64,000 bases of DNA, from NCBI RefSeq assembly GCF_014773265.1, contig NZ_JACWMY010000001.1:558001-622000 (forward strand), read 5' to 3'. Each line of letters opens with the position of its first letter. The stretch's first letter is position 1. The position numbers were made by a program, and so were the translations under genes. Positions 30,897 through 41,500 of this stretch are shown piece after piece. The notes under the pieces are model-generated. The model made no database searches. It saw only the letters and a program-made list of their open reading frames with translations, and was not told where the DNA came from. The DNA is from Mucilaginibacter pankratovii (lineage in GTDB: Bacteria; Bacteroidota; Bacteroidia; Sphingobacteriales; Sphingobacteriaceae).

Positions 30897-33698
30897 TCAT
30901 GATTTGGCTTGATTTTCGGGCAGTAACACGAGCTGGATATAATTCTCTCCACCCAGGTACATGTTTGCAGCCGCTTTGATTCTTTCAGGTGTTACCTTTT
31001 GCAGATCCGATTGATAAGTATCCAATGCATGCAGATCATCGCTATTGGATTCCTGACCGTTGAGGTAGCTAAGCCACCAACGGTTGGTTTGGCTTTCTGA
31101 CTCCCGGGCCCGGATGCTTTCCGCCCGCCACTTGTCCACATTCATCTGCGAAGGACCTTGTGTTTTCAATTTACTGATCTCATCAAGTGTGGAAGCAATT
31201 AACTTATTAACGTTGTGCGGTCCGCAGCCGAATTGTACCTCGAATGTGTAACGTTTCTTCGGATATTTGGAAGTCTGTACTAAAACACCAGGAGAATACA
31301 CCCCGCTTTCACCTTCCCTCAACCGTTCCAGCAAGCGAATTTCCAGGCATTCCCTGAGCGCATCAATCGTTACCTTTTCAGCAGTGTTATACGTAAAATT
31401 GCCAGACCAATATAGCTGAACGCTGGCTTTGGGCTCTGTGCCTTTGTAAACTATTTTTTCGATCTTGCCGACCGGTATATTGATGTTCAGGTCCTTTGCC
31501 GGAGTATGATGTCCGCTGGCTGGGAGGCTGCCGATATATTTTTCGAGCAGCGGTTGGAGTTGTTCCACATCAAAACTACCTACAAAAGTAAAAACAAGGC
31601 CGGATGCGTCGCCAAAGCGCTCCTTATAAATCGCAAAAGAGCGGTCTAAACTGATCTGGTCGAGTTTAGCTAAAGTCGGGCCTGTACGACGTATGTTATA
31701 TTTTCCTAATACAGCACTGATCGTATCCTTGAAAACGCTGCCTGGCTCGTTGGCCCGATTTTGCAAACTGGCTTTCGAGCGGGCCAGGATGCCCTGAAAC
31801 AATTCCGTATCTTTTCTGGGCGATGTATAATAAGTATACAAAAGTTCTAAAGCTGTTTCGAGGTCTTTTAGAGTTGCCGCTCCGCTTACACCCTGCATAC
31901 GTTCACTGATATAAGGCCTCACTACCAGCTGTTTGCCCGATAGGAACTTATCCAATTGCGTGGGATTAAAATTCCCTGCGCCAAAGGAAGGAATGATACC
32001 TGCAGCATTGGCGGCGCTTTGATAATCTGAATCCGGGTACAGGGAAGTACCTCCGGGGGCAAAGGCTGTAAACAGCACCTCGTTGTCTTTATAGCCGGTG
32101 GGTTTGAGCAACACTTTGACCCCGTTACTGAGAGTGAGCAGTGTTGTGCCCAACTTATCGTCCTTGATCGTGCTGGTTACCTTACCGCTTAAGGGCTGTA
32201 CGGCTATTAAAGGCTCGGTGCTTACTTCATCTTTGTAAGGCCCCAGTTTTTCATCAGCCACGGTCTTTATCCAGCTATTAACCGTTGCTTCATCTGGCAG
32301 GCTGTTTTTATCCTTTTCAGGAGCCATCAGCAAAATGTCCCGGTTAACCTGGGTAAAATATTCGCCTGATAACCGGTTGACTTCGTTGAGCGCAATCCCC
32401 GGCAGATCCTTCCTGACCATTTCATATTCCTGTTGAATACCGGGTGCTGCAGTCCCTTTTAAAAAATAAGCAAGGTACTCCTGGACATAATTATCCGAAT
32501 TGGTCTTGTTTTTTTCTTTCAATGCGGCGTCCATATTGTTAAGATAACTTTGCTTTGCCCTATCGAGCTCTGTGGAAGTAAAACCAAAGCGTTTAACCCG
32601 TTCCGTTTCGCGCCAGACAGCTTTAAATCCTTTTTCCAGTTGACCGGGCCTTGCAACCAGGCTGACATCGAAATTATCCAGACCACCGATAAAGCTGCCG
32701 ATCCCGGCCCCCCCGCTCACAAACGGGGGGTTAGCCTGACGGGATAATTCTGCATAGCGCTCACTCAGCATCTGGTTGTAGAGTTCGCGAATAATGGAAT
32801 TGCGATATTCTGAAGCAGTACGCAAGGGCATCATCGGCCTTTTAAATAACACTTCTATTGTGGTGGAAGTCACTTCCTTATCCGTTAGGGAGATAAACTG
32901 ATTCGTCCCTGCAAGAGCAACGGTATATTTCGCACGCGCTTTTTCATTAGCCGGGTTCTTTAGGTTGCCGAACTGTGTTTTAATGGTTTGCTCCATTTGA
33001 TCTATATCCACGTCACCCACTACGATCAACGCCTGCAGGTCAGGGCGGTACCAGTCATGATAGAATCTCCTGATAGTTTCGGGTTTAAAATTGTTCAGCA
33101 CTTCGTCCGTTCCGATAGGGATACGTTCTGCATAACGGGAATTATTCAGGATCAGCGGCCAGTATTTCGTCCGCATACGTTCCTGTGCACCCTTACCCAG
33201 GCGTTTTTCCTCCAGCACTACGCCGCGTTCTTTATTGATCTCTACCGGGTCCAGGGTAGCTTCCTGTGCCCAGTCCCGCATGATAGCGATACCTTTTTGC
33301 AAGAGTTCCGGATTATCGGTTGGTAGCGGCAGTTGGTAGACGGTTTCATCAAAACTCGTGTAGGCATTCAGGTCTGCTCCAAACCGTACGCCGCTTTTTT
33401 GTAAGTAGTTCACCAGTTCATTTTTGGGGAAATGTTTGGTGCCATTAAAACTCATATGTTCCATGAAGTGCGCCAAACCGCGCTGGTCTTCAGATTCCAG
33501 TACCGAACCAACTTTGTTGGCAAGGTAAAAAACAACCCGCTTTTTGGGTTCTGCATTATGCCGGATGTAATAACTAAACCCGTTGGCAAGTTTGCCTGTG
33601 CGAACAGCGGGGTCCAGTGGCAGGGGCTTTTCCTGAGCTATTGCTGCTGCGGAAAAGAATAATAACCCTGCGAAAAAGGTTAATTTGGAAATTTGCAT
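30897..33698 (-). CDS. M16-family zinc metallopeptidase (PqqL-like, two-domain)
   Basis: A 933-residue exported protein with a signal peptide (FSAAAIAQ, about residue 22). The inverted zinc motif HFMEH is at 77-81 and the third ligand Glu157 lies the family-typical 76 residues later in INKERGVVLEEKR. Four M16 repeats are expected over the length: the active first half and a non-catalytic second half from about residue 500, including a YISERMQGVSGAAT-type segment. Such periplasmic proteases degrade short peptides in a closed chamber. It is a single gene, with a terminator downstream and the ABC operon ending 164 bases upstream. Confidence 0.95.
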   Translation of the reverse strand: MQISKLTFFAGLLFFSAAAIAQEKPLPLDPAVRTGKLANGFSYYIRHNAEPKKRVVFYLANKVGSVLESEDQRGLAHFMEHMSFNGTKHFPKNELVNYLQKSGVRFGADLNAYTSFDETVYQLPLPTDNPELLQKGIAIMRDWAQEATLDPVEINKERGVVLEEKRLGKGAQERMRTKYWPLILNNSRYAERIPIGTDEVLNNFKPETIRRFYHDWYRPDLQALIVVGDVDIDQMEQTIKTQFGNLKNPANEKARAKYTVALAGTNQFISLTDKEVTSTTIEVLFKRPMMPLRTASEYRNSIIRELYNQMLSERYAELSRQANPPFVSGGAGIGSFIGGLDNFDVSLVARPGQLEKGFKAVWRETERVKRFGFTSTELDRAKQSYLNNMDAALKEKNKTNSDNYVQEYLAYFLKGTAAPGIQQEYEMVRKDLPGIALNEVNRLSGEYFTQVNRDILLMAPEKDKNSLPDEATVNSWIKTVADEKLGPYKDEVSTEPLIAVQPLSGKVTSTIKDDKLGTTLLTLSNGVKVLLKPTGYKDNEVLFTAFAPGGTSLYPDSDYQSAANAAGIIPSFGAGNFNPTQLDKFLSGKQLVVRPYISERMQGVSGAATLKDLETALELLYTYYTSPRKDTELFQGILARSKASLQNRANEPGSVFKDTISAVLGKYNIRRTGPTLAKLDQISLDRSFAIYKERFGDASGLVFTFVGSFDVEQLQPLLEKYIGSLPASGHHTPAKDLNINIPVGKIEKIVYKGTEPKASVQLYWSGNFTYNTAEKVTIDALRECLEIRLLERLREGESGVYSPGVLVQTSKYPKKRYTFEVQFGCGPHNVNKLIASTLDEISKLKTQGPSQMNVDKWRAESIRARESESQTNRWWLSYLNGQESNSDDLHALDTYQSDLQKVTPERIKAAANMYLGGENYIQLVLLPENQAKS

Positions 33699-33861
33699 AT
33701 TGATTGGTTGTGATTCATTTATAAAGGGCGGTGTAAACAGCTTTTAATTCATTTAAAGTTCGAAATTGGTTTACAAATATTGCAGTCCGCCATAGCATGC
33801 CGGTGAAAAGCAGGCAATGGCCGATAACCGGAATATATCTGTTAACTTTTTCTATAAAGTC

Positions 33862-36150
33862 TTATCGCCTTTTTCTCGCAATTAAAGTCCATGACACAGA
33901 AAGTGCTATAAGAAAAGGCAAAATACCCATCCAAGCCCAGCGTAACCAGGTTAGCTGGACACTATTCATCAGAATCTGATTATCCTGAGGCTCGGGTCGG
34001 GTAGTATCTATAGGAAATTCTCCATTACTGAACCACTTAAATAAATCGGTCATGAAAGAAAAATTGATAGATCGTGGGTTCCCTCTCCTAAGTTCGGAAT
34101 TATTCATAAAATCGGCATCGCCGGTAACAAAAACACGCTGTTCACCGTGCGGCGTCTCCCGGCGAAGTGCCATGGCTACAGGGTAGGATTTTTTGTCTTC
34201 ATTTTTCCGGGTATCCACCAGTTCTTTGGTCTTGTCTACCTGAAGGTCCGGGATCAGCCAGGTGTTTGCGGCCTGTGTTACGAGGACCGGTAAGTTTCGG
34301 AAAGGTGAATTAGGTAACATTCTAACGGATGTCGCCGTTGGTGTCGTTACAAATGCACTGTCACGCATTAAGTATCCGCCGTTGCCCACTATTTGCATCC
34401 AGTTTTTTGCAGCCAACCCGCTTAACACAAAGGAAGGCTCAAAGTTCTGGCTCTTTTGTACGAGCATGCCCTCTCCCATCTCAGCACCCACTAAACTAAA
34501 AATAGGATTTAATATAGCTTGACTAGCCGGTTCACCGGCGATCAAAAGGTTTCCGCCTTCACTGATGTAGCCGGCAAGGTTTTTTAATTCCACCGGCGTA
34601 TAAGCTGTTAACGGGTCAGCGATCACCAGCACATTGACCTTTTTTTTGAGTCCGGCATCCTCAAGGGTCACTGACCGGATATCAAAGCCCTGATTTAATA
34701 GAGAATAACGAAAAGCTATTTCATTGGTTGATACTTCATAGTCATTGTCTCCTGTTCTAGTAATATTTCGTTCCCTATGCCCGGTGACAAAACCTACGCT
34801 TGGAGATTTAGTCACCAATTTTTTCAATGCAGCAGAGGTCTCTTTCTCTGATGGATATTTCATCATATCATCGAACATCCGGAGAAACACTGTTTTCCCT
34901 TTGTAGGAAAGTGTCCGGACTAACCTGTTTCTTTCAGGTTTCAGATCAATGATTTTTTTGATCTGTTTCGGCCGCAGGATCTTTTCAAAAGGCATATCGT
35001 TGATCTTTGCCATTTTTCGCGCCAATTGTTCATCACTTAGTCCTGGATTCTCTTTGTATAAGCGTTCGTTTTCAGAATGGTCCCAGTAATACACATATTG
35101 CAGCCGCATATATGGCATAAACCTGATAAATTTATCGAAAGACCTCCGATCATTATTCTGACTGTTAGGCATTCCGAAAAAATAATTCTCATCGAGCAGG
35201 TTAACATAAGTGGTCATCACCACGGGCTCGTTGATCTTTGCGATCACCTCCCTGCTTGGTTTTGTTAATGTGCGGTCTTTATTTTTAGTCATATCAATAT
35301 AGTAAACATATTGAGGCAACGAGCCGAGATAGCCGAGTAAAAGCATGAAAGTGATCAAACCGGTGTACCCCGCGATTTTCCGCTCTAGGGTGATTGTCCT
35401 GCGTTCGAATTGCAGCTTCAAAAAGGTTAAGCCGATGAACATCGCAATGACGATAATGAAATACAAAATATCATTGCTTCCCAGGAGCCCTGCGATTGAT
35501 TCTTCGGCTCGCCCTGAAATAGAAAGAAAGTAAGTTATATCCCGGACAAACGCGATGTCCTGCCATAGGCCACCAATAAAATTTAAGATAGCCAGTACAA
35601 CCAGGGTGCTGATCGCCGCCACGACCTGGTAGCTCGTTAAACTGGACATAAAAAGGCCTACTGCAGAGTATGCACAAATCAACAGATAGAGGCCTATGAT
35701 ACCCGACAGAATGAAGGTAAAATCGACGTTCTTAATTGTAAATATGGAAAGTACGCCCAGTCCAAGTAGCAAAGTCATCAAAAGAAAACAGTACGTGATC
35801 ATCGCCAGGTACTTTCCGGCAACAATGTCAAACACCCTGATTGGCGAGGAATACAACAGTTTGATCGACCCGCTATGGGTTTCCCTGCTGATCAGCCCCA
35901 TCGTTAATAGCGGGATATACAGGTACAAATATTCCTGCATTTTAGGAAACAAGCCCCTAAAACCAGCAAAAAGACTATCAGTCAGTCCATTAAGGATCAT
36001 ACCCATTTGTTGCGCCTGCTCTAGGCGTTCCATTAGGGACATATAACCCCATCCTGACTGAATGATAAATACCAGCAATACGATCCAGGCTACCGGCGAA
36101 TAGAATAAAAGGCTAAGCTCGATCCGGGCAATCCTCAATATATTTTTCAT
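33862..36150 (-). CDS. GldF-GldG-like fused ABC transporter permease
   Basis: A 762-residue fusion. Residues about 1-245 are an ABC-2 permease with six membrane segments (GldF-like; MLRIARIELSLLFYSPVAW start, EETHSGSIKLLYSSPI-type loop here as SRETHSGSIKLLYSSPI). Residues about 255-730 are a GldG-like extracytoplasmic domain, anchored by a helix at each side (ITFMLLLGYLGSL; WMGILPFLIALSVSWTLI). In gliding Bacteroidota GldF and GldG are separate proteins working with the ATPase GldA. Here they are one chain, as in many non-gliding relatives. The ATPase gene starts upstream with 2 bases between, forming one operon. The substrate is unknown; no other gld gene is in the window. Confidence 0.9.
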   Translation of the reverse strand: MKNILRIARIELSLLFYSPVAWIVLLVFIIQSGWGYMSLMERLEQAQQMGMILNGLTDSLFAGFRGLFPKMQEYLYLYIPLLTMGLISRETHSGSIKLLYSSPIRVFDIVAGKYLAMITYCFLLMTLLLGLGVLSIFTIKNVDFTFILSGIIGLYLLICAYSAVGLFMSSLTSYQVVAAISTLVVLAILNFIGGLWQDIAFVRDITYFLSISGRAEESIAGLLGSNDILYFIIVIAMFIGLTFLKLQFERRTITLERKIAGYTGLITFMLLLGYLGSLPQYVYYIDMTKNKDRTLTKPSREVIAKINEPVVMTTYVNLLDENYFFGMPNSQNNDRRSFDKFIRFMPYMRLQYVYYWDHSENERLYKENPGLSDEQLARKMAKINDMPFEKILRPKQIKKIIDLKPERNRLVRTLSYKGKTVFLRMFDDMMKYPSEKETSAALKKLVTKSPSVGFVTGHRERNITRTGDNDYEVSTNEIAFRYSLLNQGFDIRSVTLEDAGLKKKVNVLVIADPLTAYTPVELKNLAGYISEGGNLLIAGEPASQAILNPIFSLVGAEMGEGMLVQKSQNFEPSFVLSGLAAKNWMQIVGNGGYLMRDSAFVTTPTATSVRMLPNSPFRNLPVLVTQAANTWLIPDLQVDKTKELVDTRKNEDKKSYPVAMALRRETPHGEQRVFVTGDADFMNNSELRRGNPRSINFSFMTDLFKWFSNGEFPIDTTRPEPQDNQILMNSVQLTWLRWAWMGILPFLIALSVSWTLIARKRR

Positions 36151-36152
36151 AT

Positions 36153-37085
36153 TTAATTCTTAGGTGATTTATTTGATAATTGGGCAAATATTTGGTCGAG
36201 AGAACTTTTTTCGAGCGTGATCTCGCGCATTTTCCAGTCCTGTTCTATGCCGCGGTAGATGAGCCGTTCACAGATCTCAGGCCCTCCTGAAAAGTGAATG
36301 CGGAATTTGGTATCACTGATCACCTCCACACTGTTTACTTCATCGAGGTTCTCCAGGGCTGCTATTGGTGGTGGGTTTTGAAGTGACATCACCAGACTAT
36401 CCGGCTCGATGTAGTTATTAAAAGCATCCATGCTGTCGGCAAAAACCATTTTCCCGTTCTCGACCATCTTCACATGACTGCATGTTGCCTGTATCTCTGA
36501 AAGGATATGAGAAGAAAAAATAACCGATTTTTCTTCGCCTATCGCTTTGATTAGCTTCCGTACCTCGGTGATCTGGTTTGGATCAAGGCCGTTTGTAGGT
36601 TCATCAAGTACCACCAGCCGCGGTTCATGAATGATGGCTTGTGCAATACCCACCCGTTGTTTGTAACCTCCGGAAAGATTAGAGATCAGCCGGTTTTTAA
36701 AATGAGAAACGCCGCATTTCGCCATCGCTTTATCGACTGCGTAAGGGACATCCTTCTTAGAAATCAGCCGGAGATAAGCGCATTGGGTAAGATATTCTTT
36801 TACGGTAAGCTCCATATAAAGCGGTGCATTTTGTGGGAGAAACCCGATTAGTTTTTTGGCAGCGATGGGGTTATCCTGCATGGTAAAACCACCTACTTCA
36901 ACCGTGCCTTCGGTTTGATTAAGTACACCGCACATGATGTTCATCGTGGTTGATTTTCCCGCGCCATTGGAACCCAATAACCCTAACACACCGTGTTCGC
37001 TGATCTCAAAATTAATGTCACGAATAGCCCAGGAGGTCCCATACCGGTGCGAAAGCCCGGTCAACCTTACAATATTATTGTTCAT
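36153..37085 (-). CDS. ABC transporter ATPase, GldA-like
   Basis: A 310-residue ATPase: Walker A LGSNGAGKST (37-46), signature LSGGYKQ (137-143), Walker B LVVLDEP (157-163), H-loop His193 in FSSHILSEI. A C-terminal extension of about 90 residues carries the regulatory part common to ABC-2 exporters (YIEPDSLVMSL to the end). It powers the fused GldF-GldG-like permease encoded 2 bases downstream. It is separated from the SusD gene upstream by 63 bases that hold a hairpin at 37107-37135. Confidence 0.95.
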   Translation of the reverse strand: MNNNIVRLTGLSHRYGTSWAIRDINFEISEHGVLGLLGSNGAGKSTTMNIMCGVLNQTEGTVEVGGFTMQDNPIAAKKLIGFLPQNAPLYMELTVKEYLTQCAYLRLISKKDVPYAVDKAMAKCGVSHFKNRLISNLSGGYKQRVGIAQAIIHEPRLVVLDEPTNGLDPNQITEVRKLIKAIGEEKSVIFSSHILSEIQATCSHVKMVENGKMVFADSMDAFNNYIEPDSLVMSLQNPPPIAALENLDEVNSVEVISDTKFRIHFSGGPEICERLIYRGIEQDWKMREITLEKSSLDQIFAQLSNKSPKN

Positions 37086-37106
37086 TGAATTTAATTTAGA
37101 GGCAGA

Positions 37107-37135
37107 ATATCCCGCACCTGCTCAGCGCGGGATAT
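37107..37135 (-). terminator. Hairpin between susD-like and gldA-like genes
   Basis: A 9-base-pair perfect stem (ATATCCCGC, 37107-37115, with GCGGGATAT, 37127-37135) around an 11-base loop, 14 bases past the SusD stop codon. No U-tract follows, so termination may be partial. Confidence 0.55.
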
Positions 37136-37148
37136 CAACCATGGTGAA

Positions 37149-38561
37149 TTATCTGTACCCTTGATTTTGTGTGAGGTTTGGATTAGAATCAATTGCTGTT
37201 TGTGGTATAGGGTATAACTGCGCGAAAGGTTGCCATGTTGGTTTGGAAGCCCCAAGTACTGCGTTAATCCGTCCTGTTCTTTTTAAGGTCAGCCAACGGT
37301 CGCCATGCTCGCAGAATAACTCGACCCTGCGCTCGTGTTCGATAGCTAAAGCCAGACTGACACCTGCAGTAAGTGAGGACAGGCCGGCTCTGTTACGAAT
37401 AATATTCAAGTCGGCCAGAGCTGCGGCAGTATTTCCAAGCCCTGCGTTTGCTTCCGCACGTATCAAATACAGTTCGGCCAGCCTGATAACAGTGGGCGCC
37501 TCATTTCTGCCCGATGCGATAGCATCATCATTATCAGAGTTTTGATATTTAAATGGCTCGGATGCGTTTACGCCATTTAGTGATACCTGCCGAACCCAGG
37601 CTGTACGCCGCAAGTCATTAGGCTCAAAAGAGCCCAACAATGCAGGGGTTAAGGTATAAGGTAAGGCAAAGGTGTACATATTGCTAACGAATTCCTGTCC
37701 TTCGTTGGTGTACCCGGAGGTTTCGTTAAAGGCCGAACCGAGCTGAAAGATCGCCTCCCTGGAACCGGCAAGAAAAACGTTGTTCAGCTGATTTCCGGGT
37801 AATAACTCATACAGGTCCGTATGGTTAATGACTTCAGTTGCGTTACTGATAGCTCCCTGCCGGTCGCCCGTCGTTAAATACGCCCTTGCCAGTAAAGCTG
37901 CAGCGGCACTGCGGTTAATCTGAGACCGGCCGTTTACACCGGAATTGGAAACATACGCTTCGTTCAAACCGGTTTTTGCTTCTGTCAGATCTTGTATGAT
38001 TTGTACATAAACAGCAGCAATCGGGCTTTTGGGTAACAGCGCTGTAACGTTGACGTTGGTGGTAATTACCAGGGGTACATCACCGAAATGTTCTGTCAAA
38101 ACCATATAGCAGTAAGCCCTCATCGCTTTGGCCTCCGAGAGCATTTGCATAGCAACTGGCGCACTGATCGCCGTGTTGTTTGCCAATCGTTCTATGATGG
38201 TATTGAAACTGTAAATCGACGTGTAAGTTTCTCCCCATATATCATTTGTATAGCTGCTATTTAGCGGATCATAGGTGTTATTTTCCAATACGGCGTATCG
38301 CGCGGAACTTGAAAGCGCATGTAGTTCGTCCGCAGCAAGTGCATCAGCCAGCGTCAGGTTAACGCTATATGTTTGCGATCCGGAGAGCTGACTGTATGCT
38401 CCTGACAATGCCCCCCTTGCGGTCTCGGCTGAACTGAAAATCACCTCAGATGGAAGTTCATTCTTTGGCGGATCGATATCCAATAATTTTTTACAGCCTG
38501 AGCCAATCAGAATAAAAGAGGCTAAGCAAGCTGACATAATAAGTTTTGTGATATTATTCAT
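37149..38561 (-). CDS. SusD/RagB-family outer-membrane lipoprotein
   Basis: A 470-residue protein from the start at 38561 (MNNITKLIMSACLASF), chosen because it gives a lipoprotein signal with lipobox LIGSGC; a longer frame from 38600 would overlap the SusC gene. The SusD start LLDIDPPKNELPSEVIFSSA, TPR-like helices, AEANAGLGNTAAALADLNII and the end EHERRVELFCEHGDRWLTLK are all present. It caps the SusC barrel and binds the nutrient at the cell surface. Eleven bases separate it from the SusC stop codon; the pair is regulated by the ECF sigma/FecR genes further upstream. Confidence 0.95.
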   Translation of the reverse strand: MNNITKLIMSACLASFILIGSGCKKLLDIDPPKNELPSEVIFSSAETARGALSGAYSQLSGSQTYSVNLTLADALAADELHALSSSARYAVLENNTYDPLNSSYTNDIWGETYTSIYSFNTIIERLANNTAISAPVAMQMLSEAKAMRAYCYMVLTEHFGDVPLVITTNVNVTALLPKSPIAAVYVQIIQDLTEAKTGLNEAYVSNSGVNGRSQINRSAAAALLARAYLTTGDRQGAISNATEVINHTDLYELLPGNQLNNVFLAGSREAIFQLGSAFNETSGYTNEGQEFVSNMYTFALPYTLTPALLGSFEPNDLRRTAWVRQVSLNGVNASEPFKYQNSDNDDAIASGRNEAPTVIRLAELYLIRAEANAGLGNTAAALADLNIIRNRAGLSSLTAGVSLALAIEHERRVELFCEHGDRWLTLKRTGRINAVLGASKPTWQPFAQLYPIPQTAIDSNPNLTQNQGYR

Positions 38562-38571
38562 GGCAGTTAAA

Positions 38572-41500
38572 TTAAAAGGTGAATTGAACAACCCCGACAA
38601 TAGTTTTTAATGGCGGTACGCTTAAACCCTGTGATTCAGGATCAAAACCTAGGTAATTTGTTACGGTGAACAGGTTTTGAGCCTGTACCTGAAGCCTGAG
38701 ATTTTGCAGCTTCATCCGTTTTACCCAATCACCTTTAAAATCATAGGCAACATTTATATTCTTCAAACGAATAAAAGAAGCGTTGGTCAGTATCGCGTCA
38801 GATGTGGTATAATTTGAATATGCTGTATAGGCCGCATCATAAGTACTGGTAATCTGAGGTTGTCCTGGTAAGCCCGCATTGATATATGCCAGAATCGGCT
38901 GGGCTGCCCCGTTATACATCATTCCGGGAGGATAGAATGATTGAGATAAAACCGACCTGCCTTTTTGTTTAACAAACTGGAACAAAAAGTCGAGCGTGAT
39001 ATTTTTGTAAACTAAAGTATTGGTAAGTCCTCCGAAGTACTGGGGCTGCGTATAACCTGCATAATACCGGTCACCGCGGCCTGTTTCAGAAAACCCAAAA
39101 TTAATTCTTCCATTTCCGTTGATATCTTCTACAGTTGGCAAGCCGGTTTGCGGACTAAATCCCGTAAAGCGATAGAGATAAACACTGCTCAGTGGTTTTC
39201 CTACAAGGTAGCGCGAGTAATAAGAGGTATTTTCTATATTGGGAAAGGATAGCAGTTTGTTCCGGTTAAACGAGATATTAAACGTACTTGACCATTGGAG
39301 GGCTGAAGTTTTGATAATTTGTGAGCTTAACGTAAATTCCCAACCGGTGTTCTGCACTTCCGCCGGCATATTTGCCTGGTAGCTGGTAAAGCCGGACTGA
39401 ATACTGAGCGGATAGGAAACCAGCTGGTTCCCGGTCCGGTTTCGGTAATACGCTGCAGTCAGTGATATTTTATCTTTTAGAAACGACAGGTCAACCGCAG
39501 CTTCTAATTTTCTGGTTTGCTCCCAGCGGTAAGAGGAATTGGCGATACGGGTCGGCACCAGGCCTGTTGCCCCATTATAAACATAAGGCACAGATGCATA
39601 GGAATCTAAATACTGGTAATCACCGATCTGATCACTACCCACTACACCATAACTTCCCCGTAGTTTACCAAAGCTGATGACTGGGAAGGCTTTTGCAAAG
39701 GTTTCTTCGGTAAAAACCCATGCCGCTCCTGCTGACCCGAAATTACCGTATCGGTAGTCCGGTCCGAAACGCGAGGAACCATCTCTTCTGAAGTTCAGGT
39801 TGACGATATATTTCCGTTCCCAGTTATAATTGATACGACCAAAAACAGATGCATATTTATACTGACTGGAGGAGCTGCTGGTGCTTACGTTCTGGGCAGA
39901 GGCCAGGTTTTCGAGGAGATTGTCCGAAGGGAAATCGCTGGCAAAGGTCGTAAATGGTGTCCTTATGCTCTGGTATTGCCATGTCCCTCCAAGCAAGGTG
40001 CTCAAATCTCCTTTTGCTATTTTGGCGGTATAAGTGAGCTGAGGTTCTACGATATAATTATTGGCTACATTATAAGAGAATGCACTGCCTGATACATTAT
40101 AACTGATACCCGGATCCATCGATGACATCGGATTAAGCCGCTTTTGGTCCATGTCCGACCTGCTGAAGCCAAGCGATGTTTTGAAAGCCAGCCCCTGGGT
40201 AATATGATAAGTCAGCATCATGTTACTGATCAGGTTACTCCCTCTGCTGGATTGCTCAGCATTAAGCTGCCCCAGTGGATTGGTGGGAATGCTGAAAGCG
40301 ACTCCACTCCAGTACAGACTACCGTCAGGATTATGCAAGGGGTAATTTGGCGGCAGATAATAGGCGGCGGATGTCTGATCCAACACGGTAATGTTATTCT
40401 CGTCTGCACTGTAGATCGCGGACAGGCTAACCTCAAATTTTTCGTTAAAGGATTTGTGACCCATATTAAAGTTTAATGAGCTACGCCTATAACCCTGATC
40501 CCCGATAAACACATTCCCCTCATAGTGATGAGTTCCGCTTATTCTGAAGTTGTTCAGTGCGTCTCCGCCGCTCAATGCAACATTGGCTTCTGTCGAATGT
40601 GCCGTATTACCGATCAACAACTTTTGGAAATCGGTATAAGCGTTCTGATCCCATTGGGTCAAATCTAATGCCGCGTCCGCTACCGGGTCGATACCCGTAT
40701 TTCGATACGCAGTCCGTCGTATCGCCAGATATTCAGGAGTAGAAAGCGTTTTAACGTTGTGATTAACATTTGATACCCCGTTTTTAACAAATCCTTCCAG
40801 GTGCGTATCACCCTGTTTACCCTTTTTTGTGTTGATCAGGACAACTCCGTTTGAACCCCGCGACCCATATATAGCCGTAGCATCAGCATCCTTGAGTACG
40901 GTGATGTTCTCAATATCTGCCGGGTTTATACTGTTTAAGGGACTGGTTGCACCGTTAGCTGCCGCCATGCCGGGGAGCGCCTCCGCCAGGTATGGTACGC
41001 CGTCAACGATGAAAAGCGGATTATTCCCGCCTATAAGCGAATTGGTTCCCCTGATCGAGAATGTCATCGGGCTTCCTGGTAAACCATTGGCCTGCGTAAC
41101 ATAAACACCGGCCATCCTGCCCTGGATGGCCGAGGCGGGGTTCGTTGCAGGTGTATTCATCAGATCCTTAGCGGAAATTTTAACCTGGGAACCTGTACTT
41201 GTTCTCCTTGTAGAGGTTCCGTAACCGATGATCTGAACTTCGTCAAGTTTACCCGGATCAGGTTCCAACAAAAAGGTCATTTCCTGATTCCTGGTTGCTT
41301 TTCGTTCGACTTGCTTGTAACCGATAAAAGTAAAGATCAGCGTCGATTCATCGTTTGGAATACCAATATTAAAAACCCCGTTGCGGTCACTCTGGCCTGC
41401 ATTGGAAGCATTGCTAAGGCGGATATTAACGCCGGGCATAGGATCGCCGTTTTCATCTTTAATCACACCTGATTGAATAAAACCGGTGGTTGAGGGTTGT

